A stretch of DNA of 64,000 nt, from positions 1 to 64,000 of the forward strand of contig NZ_JAJVKW010000012.1 in NCBI RefSeq assembly GCF_024198255.1, given 5' to 3'. The notes beneath the pieces are model-generated. The model ran no database searches and had not been told where the DNA came from. It worked only from the letters and a program-made list of their open reading frames with translations. Below are positions 54,242-61,881 of this stretch, piece after piece. Within the stretch, counting starts at the first letter, position 1. Every line of letters starts with the position of its first letter. Both the position numbers and the translations under genes were made by a program. The DNA comes from Myxococcus guangdongensis (GTDB taxonomy: Bacteria > Myxococcota > Myxococcia > Myxococcales > Myxococcaceae).

Positions 54242-55315
54242 GTGATTGGCGGCGGTTTCGTCATCGATGCGGTTACGCACGCGTACAACCTGCACCCGTC
54301 CAACTGGCGCGCCGGCAAGTACGCCGAGTCCCTGGCCCAGCTCATCTTCGGCCTGCACTCGGGGCTGTCCGGCGACACGCACCGTGTCGTGAAGCCGGAG
54401 CAGTTCATGAAGGACTGGTCCGTGGACGAGCTGGCCCACATCCTCTTCGTGGAGAGCGACATCGACCTCGCGGTGCACCACGTGCTGCCGCTGCAGACGC
54501 TCTACACGGACGGGCTGTGCTCGTACGAGAAGACGCTCGACATCAAGCGGCGCTTCCCGGACCGCTTCCTGGTGTACGCGGGCGTGGACCCGCTGCGCGG
54601 CACGGCGGCGCTGGAGGATTTGGAGAAGCAGGCGGAGGAGCTCAAGCCCACGGGGCTGAAGCTGTATCCGGCGGCGTGGCTGGGGGACTCGTTCAAGCAC
54701 ACGGGCTGGCGGATGGATGACCCGCGCATCGCGTTCCCGCTGTTCGAGCGAGCGCAGAAGCTGGGCATCAAGAACATCGCGGTGCACAAGGGCCTGCCGA
54801 TGGGGGCGGTGCCCATCGAGGCGTACAAGGTCGACGACATCGGCGGCGCGGCGGATGCGTTCCCGGACCTGAACTTCGAAATCGTCCACGGCGGCATGGC
54901 GTTCCTGGACGAGACGGGCATGCAGCTGTCGCTGTTCCCCAACGTGTACGTGAACCTGGAGGTGACGGGGGCGCTGTTGGTGAAGCGCGAGCGCTGGTTC
55001 GCGGAGTCGCTGGCGCAGCTGCTCAAGTGGGCGGGCCCGGGGAAAATCATGTGGGGCTCCGGCACGGTGTTCAGCCACCCGCAGCCGGCGCTGCAGAAGT
55101 TCTGGAACGACTTCCAGCTGCCCGAGGAGCTCACCCAGGTGTGCGGCATGCAGGTGACGCCCGAGGTGAAGCGGATGATTCTCTGCGACAACTACGCGCG
55201 CTACGCGGGCGTGGACGTGGACGCGGTGAAGAAGCGCATCGCGAACGACGAGTTCGCGCGCAAGAAGGCGCAGGGGAACATCCAGCCGTACAGCTACAAG
55301 GGGGGCCAGCCGTGA
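54242..55315 (+). CDS. Amidohydrolase-2 family protein
   Basis: The protein has 357 residues from GTG 54242, with GGGAG seven bases upstream; earlier starts lie within 51 bases of the kinase gene. It has the COG2159 layout: IDAVTHAYNLHPSNW near the start, DIDLAVHHVLPLQ, FPDRFLVYAGVDPLRG, TGLKLYPAAW, NIAVHKGLPMGAVP, FEIVHGGMAFLDE and NVYVNLEVTGALL. MWGSGTVFSHPQPAL stands near the usual catalytic Asp segment but has no Asp, so the metal site may be altered. Reaction could be decarboxylation or hydrolysis. It is coupled (GTGA overlap) to a DUF59 Fe-S protein, so an oxygen-sensitive or metal-dependent pathway is suspected. Confidence 0.75.
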   Translation: MIGGGFVIDAVTHAYNLHPSNWRAGKYAESLAQLIFGLHSGLSGDTHRVVKPEQFMKDWSVDELAHILFVESDIDLAVHHVLPLQTLYTDGLCSYEKTLDIKRRFPDRFLVYAGVDPLRGTAALEDLEKQAEELKPTGLKLYPAAWLGDSFKHTGWRMDDPRIAFPLFERAQKLGIKNIAVHKGLPMGAVPIEAYKVDDIGGAADAFPDLNFEIVHGGMAFLDETGMQLSLFPNVYVNLEVTGALLVKRERWFAESLAQLLKWAGPGKIMWGSGTVFSHPQPALQKFWNDFQLPEELTQVCGMQVTPEVKRMILCDNYARYAGVDVDAVKKRIANDEFARKKAQGNIQPYSYKGGQP

Positions 55316-55686
55316 CGGCCGTGGAGAGCGCGTTGCGCGAGCGCATCCAGGAGATCCCGGACCCGTGCAGCCTGGCCACGGGCGTGCCGCTGGGCATCGG
55401 GGAGATGGGGCTCATCGAGAGCGTGGTGCACCAGGAGGGGAAGGTGACGGTGCGTCTGCACATCACCTCGCCCATGTGCATGATGGCCGCGTACTTCATG
55501 CGGGAGATCGAGCAGCGGCTCACGGGACAGGACGGTGTCGAGTCCGTGCACGTGGAGTTCGACCACGACTTGAAGTGGACGCCGCAGGACATCCACCCGG
55601 AGGCCCGGGAGCGGCTGGCGGCGAAGCGAATCACGATGCTCGGGGGGCGGATGATTCCCCGCGGTGAGGCGCCGACGTCGCGCTGA
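55312..55686 (+). CDS. DUF59/MIP18-family iron-sulfur cluster assembly protein
   Basis: The protein has 124 residues from GTG 55312; GTGA overlaps the amidohydrolase stop and GGGGGG lies six bases upstream. It matches the MIP18/PaaD-like domain: IQEIPDPCSLATGVPLGIGEMGLIE at the start, VRLHITSPMCMMAAYF, and VHVEFDHDLKWTPQDIHPEA. These small proteins help to mature Fe-S or metal centres of specific enzymes. Here the client may be the co-translated amidohydrolase or an oxygenase elsewhere. Confidence 0.82.
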   Translation: MTAVESALRERIQEIPDPCSLATGVPLGIGEMGLIESVVHQEGKVTVRLHITSPMCMMAAYFMREIEQRLTGQDGVESVHVEFDHDLKWTPQDIHPEARERLAAKRITMLGGRMIPRGEAPTSR

Positions 55687-55753
55687 AGCGTGCTGTTCGT
55701 CTGGATTGGAGCGGGCTCGTCATCCGGGTGGGTGACGGGCCCTTTGCTTTGGG

Positions 55754-57121
55754 ATGGGTATGGCGCGATGGATGGTGGTGTTGCTGTCGCTCGTGATGGG
55801 CTGTGCTTCCGAGGACCACGGGCTGCTGCGGTACCAGCGGTTCGGTGAGGGCTCGCCGCGGGGTGGGCGCGAGGACGTGGCGTCGGTGCATGGCGCGGTC
55901 CTTCACTCCGTCGATGAGGTGAAGGGCTCCTTGGGTGGGACGCGCGCCGCGCTTGTCGTGCTCGAGGAGCGGCCGTCGGACTTCGGGGGCCGGGGGTTCG
56001 ATGGGGTGTTCGGGAGGTATCTCGAGCAGGGGACGCGACAGCTGACGTGGGCTCGGGGCGAGCTGGGGAGCGCGATGCTGTGGATGGGCGAGGCCTCGGA
56101 GGTGGAGGACCCGGACATGGAGCTGGCGCTGCTCCGGATGGCGGGGCCTCGGCTGCAGGCGGCGATGTTCGGAGCGCTGCTGGCGGCGACGTGGGTGGAC
56201 TTCCTCCAGCTCGCGGACGCGGTGCTTCGACACTGCGCGGTGTGCGGGTCGGAGAAGTTGTTCGTGGACCTGGACCGGGTCCAGCGGTTGATGGAGCCCA
56301 CGCTGAAGGAGCTCGCGTCAAAAGACTCCGTGCGCATCGAGGCGGCGGCGACGGCGATGCCGGTGTTGATGGGGACGTTGACGCGCGAGTTCGAGGGGAT
56401 TCGTCGGGAGACGCGCGAGGCGATGGAGGTGGGCGGGAAGGTGATGGTGGCGGTGCAGGTGCTGGAGATGGCGGCGATGGTCTCCACGCTGAAGATGTCG
56501 CTGCCCCGGGTGCCTCCGGCCGCGCCCATGACGATGGGAGTGGGGCTGGTGATGAGCTCGGGAGGGGTGATGACAGGCTCGCGAATCGTCGTCTCCGCGG
56601 AGTGGGTGGAGATGATGCGGAGGCTGGTGCAGGCGGGTGTCATCTCCGCGCCGGCGGTGAGCGCGGCGGTCCGCATCCACGGTGGCCAGGTGCTGATGGC
56701 CCAGGCGAATCAGGACCTGCCCGAGGGCGTGCGTGAGGCGCTGGGAGACAGCCCCGAGGTGCGCGGCATGCGGGTGACGGACAGAGCGGGCGCGGGCATG
56801 GCCGACACGCCGAAGCACCATGTACTACCGAGAGAGCACCGCAAGTGGTTCGAGCAGCGCGGCTTCAAGGGGGACATGGACATCGACCAGTTCTGCGTCC
56901 GGTTGGAGCAGGCTCACCATGAGGCGATTCACGGTGGAGGCAACTGGAAGCTGGGACGCACGTGGCCCGGGGAATGGAACCGACTGACCATGGAGGCTTT
57001 GCATGCGGCCGAAGTTGAACGTGGCCGGATGTTGACGCGGAATCAGGTCCTCGACATCGTCGCGGAACTCATGGAGATCTATGACGTTCCGATCAGATTC
57101 GTGACAGGACGCAGCCGATGA
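55754..57121 (+). CDS. SitA-like toxin lipoprotein (DUF2380/TIGR02269 type)
   Basis: The protein has 455 residues. The signal ends in lipobox VMGCAS. A long N-terminal region (about 20-340) has Met/Val-rich helices (MVAVQVLEMAAMVSTLKM) typical of this myxobacterial lipoprotein family. The C-terminal domain (about 350-450) has KHHVLPREHRKWF, GDMDIDQFCVRLEQAHHEAIHGGG and WNRLTMEAL, matching an HNH/GHH-like nuclease toxin pattern. SitA lipoproteins are delivered between cells by outer-membrane exchange, and kill recipients that lack immunity. The last third of the gene is less GC-rich than the start, as expected for swapped toxin tips. An overlapping immunity candidate follows. Confidence 0.72.
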   Translation: MGMARWMVVLLSLVMGCASEDHGLLRYQRFGEGSPRGGREDVASVHGAVLHSVDEVKGSLGGTRAALVVLEERPSDFGGRGFDGVFGRYLEQGTRQLTWARGELGSAMLWMGEASEVEDPDMELALLRMAGPRLQAAMFGALLAATWVDFLQLADAVLRHCAVCGSEKLFVDLDRVQRLMEPTLKELASKDSVRIEAAATAMPVLMGTLTREFEGIRRETREAMEVGGKVMVAVQVLEMAAMVSTLKMSLPRVPPAAPMTMGVGLVMSSGGVMTGSRIVVSAEWVEMMRRLVQAGVISAPAVSAAVRIHGGQVLMAQANQDLPEGVREALGDSPEVRGMRVTDRAGAGMADTPKHHVLPREHRKWFEQRGFKGDMDIDQFCVRLEQAHHEAIHGGGNWKLGRTWPGEWNRLTMEALHAAEVERGRMLTRNQVLDIVAELMEIYDVPIRFVTGRSR

Positions 57122-57588
57122 CTGACGGCCGTTCCTGGCAGGGCAATTGGAAAGCACGACTCCATGAGCGCGTCCGTTCGCGAGGCTACGAGTCACTCAC
57201 AGCTTTCGCTGAAGCTCGCCCCACCGCATCGTTGGTTGCGTTGGCCGAGGAACTTGGTCCGGACGATGTTTCCGGAGTGCAGGTGTACAACGAACTGGTT
57301 GCCGAAGCGGTACGCAACCATCGAGTCACTCGGTTGGTGCGCGGGCAGCTCGTGCGCCACCTATGGGGCAGCCTCCCCAACGGCTGGCCAGCGGAGATGG
57401 ATGACGACAATCGATTCAAGGTCGCCAAGGCACTTGGATTGTGGGCTGGATTCATCCCTGAAACCCATAAGGAGCGAGGCCGACTTGCCAGGGAGGAGCT
57501 TCGCTCCAATCCCCCGCCCGCGGGCTGGCGTCCACTCGGTCCCGACGACGAGCTTCTCCGTACGCTCCTGCCCGACGAAGAAGCCTGA
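57118..57588 (+). CDS. Probable immunity protein for the SitA-like toxin
   Basis: The protein has 156 residues from ATG 57118, overlapping the toxin stop as ATGA. No signal peptide, so it acts inside the recipient cell. The sequence (GYESLTAFAEARPTASLVALAEELG, QLVRHLWGSLPNGWP) is mainly helical and matches no family I recognise. Base composition is clearly less GC-rich than surrounding genes, which fits recent acquisition together with the toxin tip. Assignment as SitI-type immunity rests on position and coupling. Confidence 0.62.
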   Translation: MTDGRSWQGNWKARLHERVRSRGYESLTAFAEARPTASLVALAEELGPDDVSGVQVYNELVAEAVRNHRVTRLVRGQLVRHLWGSLPNGWPAEMDDDNRFKVAKALGLWAGFIPETHKERGRLAREELRSNPPPAGWRPLGPDDELLRTLLPDEEA

Positions 57589-57592
57589 CCCC

Positions 57593-58195
57593 TCAGTCGC
57601 GCAACAGCCGCTTTCCCTCCAGCACGTGCTCGGACCAGGACTGTGACGAGTTCAGCGTGGGCACGAGCCGCGCCTTGAGCGCATCACCCTCGATGGGGTC
57701 CGGCACCGACTCCGGGAGATAGATGGCGCCACGCTCGCTCGGCCGCAGCCACGCGCCGATCTTTGCCTCACCGTGGACGACCAGATGCGCCGCATCCGTC
57801 ACCTCCGTGACGAGGTTGCCGGACAGCTTGAGGTCCCCCTCGATGAACACCTGGGCGTCGTCGACCAGCAACAGGTCTCGCGCAATCAGCGAGCCCTTGA
57901 TCCACAGCGGCACATAGACGTCCACGTCGTGAATCACCAGCGGGCCGTCGACGATGAGGTCGCCTTCGATGACACACACCCGCTGCTCCTCATTCTGCAC
58001 GGACGTCGGACCACTCAACGAGAGCGAGCCCTCGTGCACCACGAAGTTGACGTCACCTCCGCCGAAGAGGTCCGCGTAGTCGACCGAATCATCGCTGACC
58101 TCGAGCAGGTCGTAGCGCTCGAGGCCCTCCTCCGTGTCCAGGGGTTGGAACCGCGCACCAGGGAGCGTCGTGTAGGGCTGGGGCTTGAGGGACAT
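57593..58195 (-). CDS. Beta-helix-like protein of unknown function
   Basis: The protein has 200 residues from ATG 58195; the longer frame to 58309 is unsupported. It has repeated short strands ending in Gly or Asp (VNFVVHEGSLSLSG, CVIEGDLIVDGPLVIHDVDVYV, LWIKGSLIARDLLLVDDAQ, VFIEGDLKLSG, HLVVHGEAKIGAWL), which read as a parallel beta-helix like bactofilins or trimeric LbH proteins. No signal peptide. It sits 11 bases downstream of the oxygenase gene and is convergent with the immunity gene (stops 57588 and 57593). Role unknown; a second immunity function is conceivable but unsupported. Confidence 0.6.
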   Translation of the reverse strand: MSLKPQPYTTLPGARFQPLDTEEGLERYDLLEVSDDSVDYADLFGGGDVNFVVHEGSLSLSGPTSVQNEEQRVCVIEGDLIVDGPLVIHDVDVYVPLWIKGSLIARDLLLVDDAQVFIEGDLKLSGNLVTEVTDAAHLVVHGEAKIGAWLRPSERGAIYLPESVPDPIEGDALKARLVPTLNSSQSWSEHVLEGKRLLRD

Positions 58196-58206
58196 ATGAA
58201 CCGAGG

Positions 58207-59220
58207 CTACAGCACCCGCCGCACGAGCTGGGGAAACACCTTCGACACCTTTCCCAGCAGATAGTCCCCATACGTCCCACTGAAGGCGTGGACGCTCGCA
58301 CCATCCCATCGATGTGCACGGTCTTCATCCACGGCCACGTTCGGCAGCGGCGGCACCTCCGCGGCGAAGTCCGGGTCGAAGAACAACGGGAACGAGAGCC
58401 GATCCCTTCCGCTCACGTTCTTCACCCGGTGCGGCGTGGAGCGATACCAACCTCCCGTGAGCCGATCGAGCATGTCCCCGATGTTGCACACCAACGTCCC
58501 GGGAATCGGCGGCGCCTCGACCCAGCCCCTTCGTGACTTCACCTGCAGCCCACCGTTCGCGTCCTGCGCGAGCAGCGTCAGCAACCCATAATCCGTGTGC
58601 TCACCCACGCCCCAGCGCTCCTCACCATCCACGGGCTCCGGCTCCGCCGGATAGTGGAAGATGCGGAACAGCACCGTGGGGTCCGCCGTGTACGCACGGT
58701 GGAAGTAGTCCCGCTCCAACCCCAGGCTCTCCGCCACACCCTCCATCAGCGCATGCGCCGCGCGCGTGACCCGGTCCATGTACTCGAGCACCACGCCGCG
58801 CAGCTCCGGCAGGTCCTCCGGCCACAGGTTCGCACCGTGCAACGGCCAGCCCGCCTTCACGCGCGGATGCTCGGGCCCCAGCTCCGTGCCCAGGTAGAGC
58901 CCCTCCTTGCGGTCGGGCTTGCCCGACGTGAGCTCGCCTCCCAACGGAAACCACCCTCGCCACGCGGGACCACCGCGCGCCATGTCCATGGCCTCCTTCG
59001 CCTCACGCGGCAGCGCGAAGAAGCGGTGACTCAGCGCCTCCATGCGCGCGACAAGCACATCGGGCACCCCATGCCCCGAGACGTAGAAGAAGCCCGTGTC
59101 ACGACACGCCTGCTCGATGTCGCGCGCCACCTGCCTCCGAGCCTCGGAACCAGATGTGTCGAACAGCGGGGACATGTCGATGACAGGCAGACTTCCGGAC
59201 GAGGAGGGGACTCCGGCCAT
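58207..59220 (-). CDS. 2-oxoglutarate/Fe(II) oxygenase, isopenicillin N synthase family
   Basis: The protein has 337 residues. N-terminal DIOX_N part ([30 protein letters not shown]) and C-terminal double-stranded beta-helix. Iron ligands: His and Asp in [12 protein letters not shown] and His in [10 protein letters not shown]. The 2-oxoglutarate-binding Arg-x-Ser is in [27 protein letters not shown] is also typical. The enzyme hydroxylates or desaturates a small molecule, possibly a natural product or a nucleobase. Substrate cannot be told. Operon with the beta-helix-like gene. Confidence 0.88.
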   Translation of the reverse strand: MAGVPSSSGSLPVIDMSPLFDTSGSEARRQVARDIEQACRDTGFFYVSGHGVPDVLVARMEALSHRFFALPREAKEAMDMARGGPAWRGWFPLGGELTSGKPDRKEGLYLGTELGPEHPRVKAGWPLHGANLWPEDLPELRGVVLEYMDRVTRAAHALMEGVAESLGLERDYFHRAYTADPTVLFRIFHYPAEPEPVDGEERWGVGEHTDYGLLTLLAQDANGGLQVKSRRGWVEAPPIPGTLVCNIGDMLDRLTGGWYRSTPHRVKNVSGRDRLSFPLFFDPDFAAEVPPLPNVAVDEDRAHRWDGASVHAFSGTYGDYLLGKVSKVFPQLVRRVL

Positions 59221-59364
59221 GCCCCGAGCCTACACCGGCCCGCACTCGGACCGTGTGGGGTCGATGACGCCTGACGCGGCACTGCCGACGCTCCAGTCCT
59301 CACCCGAGGCCCCAAGCGTCCACCAGGGTCGCGCGTCGCGGGTGTGCAGAGAACCTCCGCGCGG

Positions 59365-59386
59365 GTCAGCGACTCACGTCGCTGAC
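59365..59386. promoter_or_regulatory. Perfect 9-bp hairpin in a 387-base gene-free region
   Basis: The interval 59221-59607 has no supported gene and lies between the divergent oxygenase and MFS genes. It contains GTCAGCGAC-TCAC-GTCGCTGAC, a perfect 9-bp stem with a four-base loop. It is a candidate operator or RNA hairpin. Confidence 0.45.
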
Positions 59387-59541
59387 ACCTGCTTCTGTGG
59401 GCACACACGAAACCGCGCACGCACTCCTGGCAACAACGAAGAAAGACGCCTCGGAGCGCCACTGCCGCGTGGCGTGGGTCCTCGTGGTCCCATGGAGAGC
59501 AACCCGAGCACGGACGTGTGCCGCACATCCCGAGCAGGCGA

Positions 59542-59555
59542 GCGTGACGTCACGC
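59542..59555. promoter_or_regulatory. Perfect 14-bp palindrome before the MFS gene
   Basis: GCGTGACGTCACGC is fully self-complementary and ends 52 bases before the MFS start. Its TGACGTCA core is a plausible dimeric-regulator site in the MFS promoter. The regulator is unknown. Confidence 0.4.
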
Positions 59556-59607
59556 ACGTGGCGCTGGACCCGACCTGTCCCCGGGTGGAGAGTGCGCCGC
59601 GTCTGCC

Positions 59608-60801
59608 ATGTCCACGTCAGCACCTCCTGAATCGTCTCACGCCACGCTCAGCCCCGGGCTCGTGTGGCTCATGGCCGCCGCCTCCGGCGCGACCGCCGCC
59701 AACCTCTATTACAACCAGCCCCTGCTCGGAGACATCGGCCGGGACCTCGGTGCCTCGGGCGGGATGCTCGGCCTCGTGCCCACGCTCACCCAGGTCGGCT
59801 ACGCGGCGGGCATGCTGCTCATCGTCCCGCTCGGTGACAGCCTGGAGCGACGGCGCGTCATCGTCACCATGTCCGCGCTCGTGAGCCTCGCCCTCGTCGG
59901 CGCCGCGCTCGCCCCCACCCTGCCCTGGCTCGTCATCGCCAGCTTCCTCGTGGGTGCCACCACCGTCGTCCCCCAGCTCCTCGTCCCCTTCGCCGCGCAC
60001 CTCGCCCCCGCCGCGCAGCGCGGCCGCGTGGTGGGCACCGTGATGAGCGGCCTGCTCATCGGCATCCTCCTGTCGCGCACCGCCGCCGGCTTCGTGGGCA
60101 CCCACCTGGGCTGGCGCGCCATGTTCTGGCTCGCCGCGGGCTTCATGCTCCTGCTCGCCATCGTGCTGCGCTTCACCCTGCCCTCGCAGCCGCCCGTGGC
60201 CGCCATGCCGTACCCGGAGCTGATGCGCTCGCTCGTGCACCTGGCGCGCACCGAGCCCGTGCTGCGCATCCACGCCGTGCTCGGCGCCCTCACCTTCGGC
60301 GCCTTCAGCGTCTTCTGGTCCACGCTCGCCCTGTATCTGGAGAGTCTCCCCGAGCACTACGGCTCCCAGGTCGCCGGACTCTTCGGCGTCGTCGGCGTGG
60401 TGGGCGCGCTGATTGCCCCCGTCGTCGGCCGCTACGCCGACTCGCACGGAGGCCGGCGCATCAACATGTTCGCCATCGGCGTGCTGCTGCTGTCCTTCGT
60501 CGTGATGTGGCCGCTGGGTCGCTGGCTGTGGGGCATCGCCCTGGGCGTGGTGCTGCTCGACCTGGGAGTCCAGGGCAACCACATCTCCAACCAGACCCGC
60601 GTCTACGCCCTGCGTCCCGAGGCTCGTAGCCGCCTCAACACGCTCTACATGGTGACCTACTTCGCCGGCGGCGCGGCCGGCTCGTGGCTCGGCACCACCG
60701 CGTGGACCCACGCCGGCTGGACGGGCGTCTGCGCCGCGGGCGCGGCACTCTGTGTCCTCGGCCTCGCCATCCTCGCGCTGAGCCACCGACGCGAGGCCTG
60801 A
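59608..60801 (+). CDS. MFS transporter (YnfM/NepI-like)
   Basis: The protein has 397 residues with about 12 membrane helices. The start has the family signature ANLYYNQPLLGDIG, followed by VGYAAGMLLIVPLGDSLERRRVI (motif A), a second half from about 205, and VVGRYADSHGGRRINM as the repeated motif. Export of sugars, nucleosides, arabinose-like compounds or drugs is known in relatives. Substrate here is unknown. It has its own promoter region with two palindromes and ends in a hairpin. Confidence 0.86.
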   Translation: MSTSAPPESSHATLSPGLVWLMAAASGATAANLYYNQPLLGDIGRDLGASGGMLGLVPTLTQVGYAAGMLLIVPLGDSLERRRVIVTMSALVSLALVGAALAPTLPWLVIASFLVGATTVVPQLLVPFAAHLAPAAQRGRVVGTVMSGLLIGILLSRTAAGFVGTHLGWRAMFWLAAGFMLLLAIVLRFTLPSQPPVAAMPYPELMRSLVHLARTEPVLRIHAVLGALTFGAFSVFWSTLALYLESLPEHYGSQVAGLFGVVGVVGALIAPVVGRYADSHGGRRINMFAIGVLLLSFVVMWPLGRWLWGIALGVVLLDLGVQGNHISNQTRVYALRPEARSRLNTLYMVTYFAGGAAGSWLGTTAWTHAGWTGVCAAGAALCVLGLAILALSHRREA

Positions 60802-60816
60802 GCCTCCACTCAGGCC
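60795..60816. terminator. Terminator hairpin between convergent genes
   Basis: GGCCTGAG-CCTCCA-CTCAGGCC is a perfect 8-bp stem that overlaps the MFS stop codon and lies 16 bases from the stop of the convergent oxidoreductase gene. No U tract. Confidence 0.5.
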
Positions 60817-60831
60817 CCTCGTGACGGGCGA

Positions 60832-61785
60832 CTACGTGCTCGCCACCTTCAGCACCACCTTGCCCCGCCCATGCCCGGAGTCGAGCCGGCGGTGCGCGTC
60901 TCCCACCTTCTCCAACGGCAGCACCTGGTCCACCACGGGACGCAGCTGCTTGCGCTCGATGAGCGCCGTCATCTCCTCCAGCCGACGCCGCTCGCGCGTG
61001 AGGAACACCCCGTGCAACGTCTGGTTGCGCGGGTACATCCCCGACACATCCCCCTTCACATCCAGGATGGTCGCGAGCCTCCCGAAGGCCCGCGTCGCCG
61101 GGATGCTCGGGACGATGTTGCTGCCCACCGTGTCGAACACCGCGTCCACGCCCTTCCCGCCCGTCTCCCGCAGCGCCACCTGCGCCACGTCCTCCTTGCG
61201 GTAGTCGATGGCCAGGTCCGCGCCGAGCTCCCGCAGCAGCTCCAGGTTCGCCGGGCCCGACGTCGCCAGCACCCGCGCGCCCGCCGCCTTCGCAATCTGC
61301 ACCGCGAACGTGCCCACGCCGCCCGCGCCGCCGTGGATGAGCACCGTCTCACCCACCTGCACCTGGAGCCTGCGCACCAGCGCGTCCCACGCGGTGCCTC
61401 CCGCCAGCGGAATCGCCGCGGCCTCCTCGTGCGAGATGCTCGCCGGCTTGCGCGCCACGATGCTCGCGCTCACCAGGTTCAGCTCCGCGTAGGAGCCATG
61501 TGGGTTGCCGAAGATCTCCGGCGTATAGAAGACCTCGTCCCCCGGCTTGAAGTCGGTGACGCCCGGCCCCACCTGCTCGACGACGCCCGACGCGTCATAG
61601 CCCAGGACGACAGGCGGCTTCAGCCCCGCCCAGGAGCCGTCGTGCCGCAGCTTCGCGTCCACGGGGTTGGTGCCCGACACCAGGACACGGACGACGAGCT
61701 GCCCGGGACCCGGCGTCGGAGCGGGGACATCACGAACCTCGAACAGCTCAGGACCGCCGAAGCGGGGAAGCACCATTGCGCGCAT
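60832..61785 (-). CDS. Zeta-crystallin-type NADPH:quinone oxidoreductase
   Basis: The protein has 317 residues. Medium-chain dehydrogenase/reductase without structural zinc Cys: GPELFEVRDVPAPTPG, VSGTNPVDAKLR, GYDASGVVEQVGPGV, the dinucleotide-binding loop IHGGAGGVGTFAVQIAKAAGA, and FDTVGSNIV. The family reduces quinones or alpha,beta-unsaturated carbonyls with NADPH. Cytoplasmic. Single gene, 96 bases upstream of which lies the carboxylase gene end. Confidence 0.88.
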   Translation of the reverse strand: MRAMVLPRFGGPELFEVRDVPAPTPGPGQLVVRVLVSGTNPVDAKLRHDGSWAGLKPPVVLGYDASGVVEQVGPGVTDFKPGDEVFYTPEIFGNPHGSYAELNLVSASIVARKPASISHEEAAAIPLAGGTAWDALVRRLQVQVGETVLIHGGAGGVGTFAVQIAKAAGARVLATSGPANLELLRELGADLAIDYRKEDVAQVALRETGGKGVDAVFDTVGSNIVPSIPATRAFGRLATILDVKGDVSGMYPRNQTLHGVFLTRERRRLEEMTALIERKQLRPVVDQVLPLEKVGDAHRRLDSGHGRGKVVLKVAST

Positions 61786-61881
61786 GGCCAGCCGGAGTAG
61801 CCGCCCACCCCACGCCTCGCAACACGGACGCCCGACGAGCGTCCATGTCTCGACGATGCGAGCACCCCGCTGCTCGCGACC

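Noticed and set aside
57593-58195. Second immunity gene of the SitA-like cassette
   Set aside because: It lies on the opposite strand, is co-transcribed with the oxygenase gene and has normal GC; position alone is not enough.
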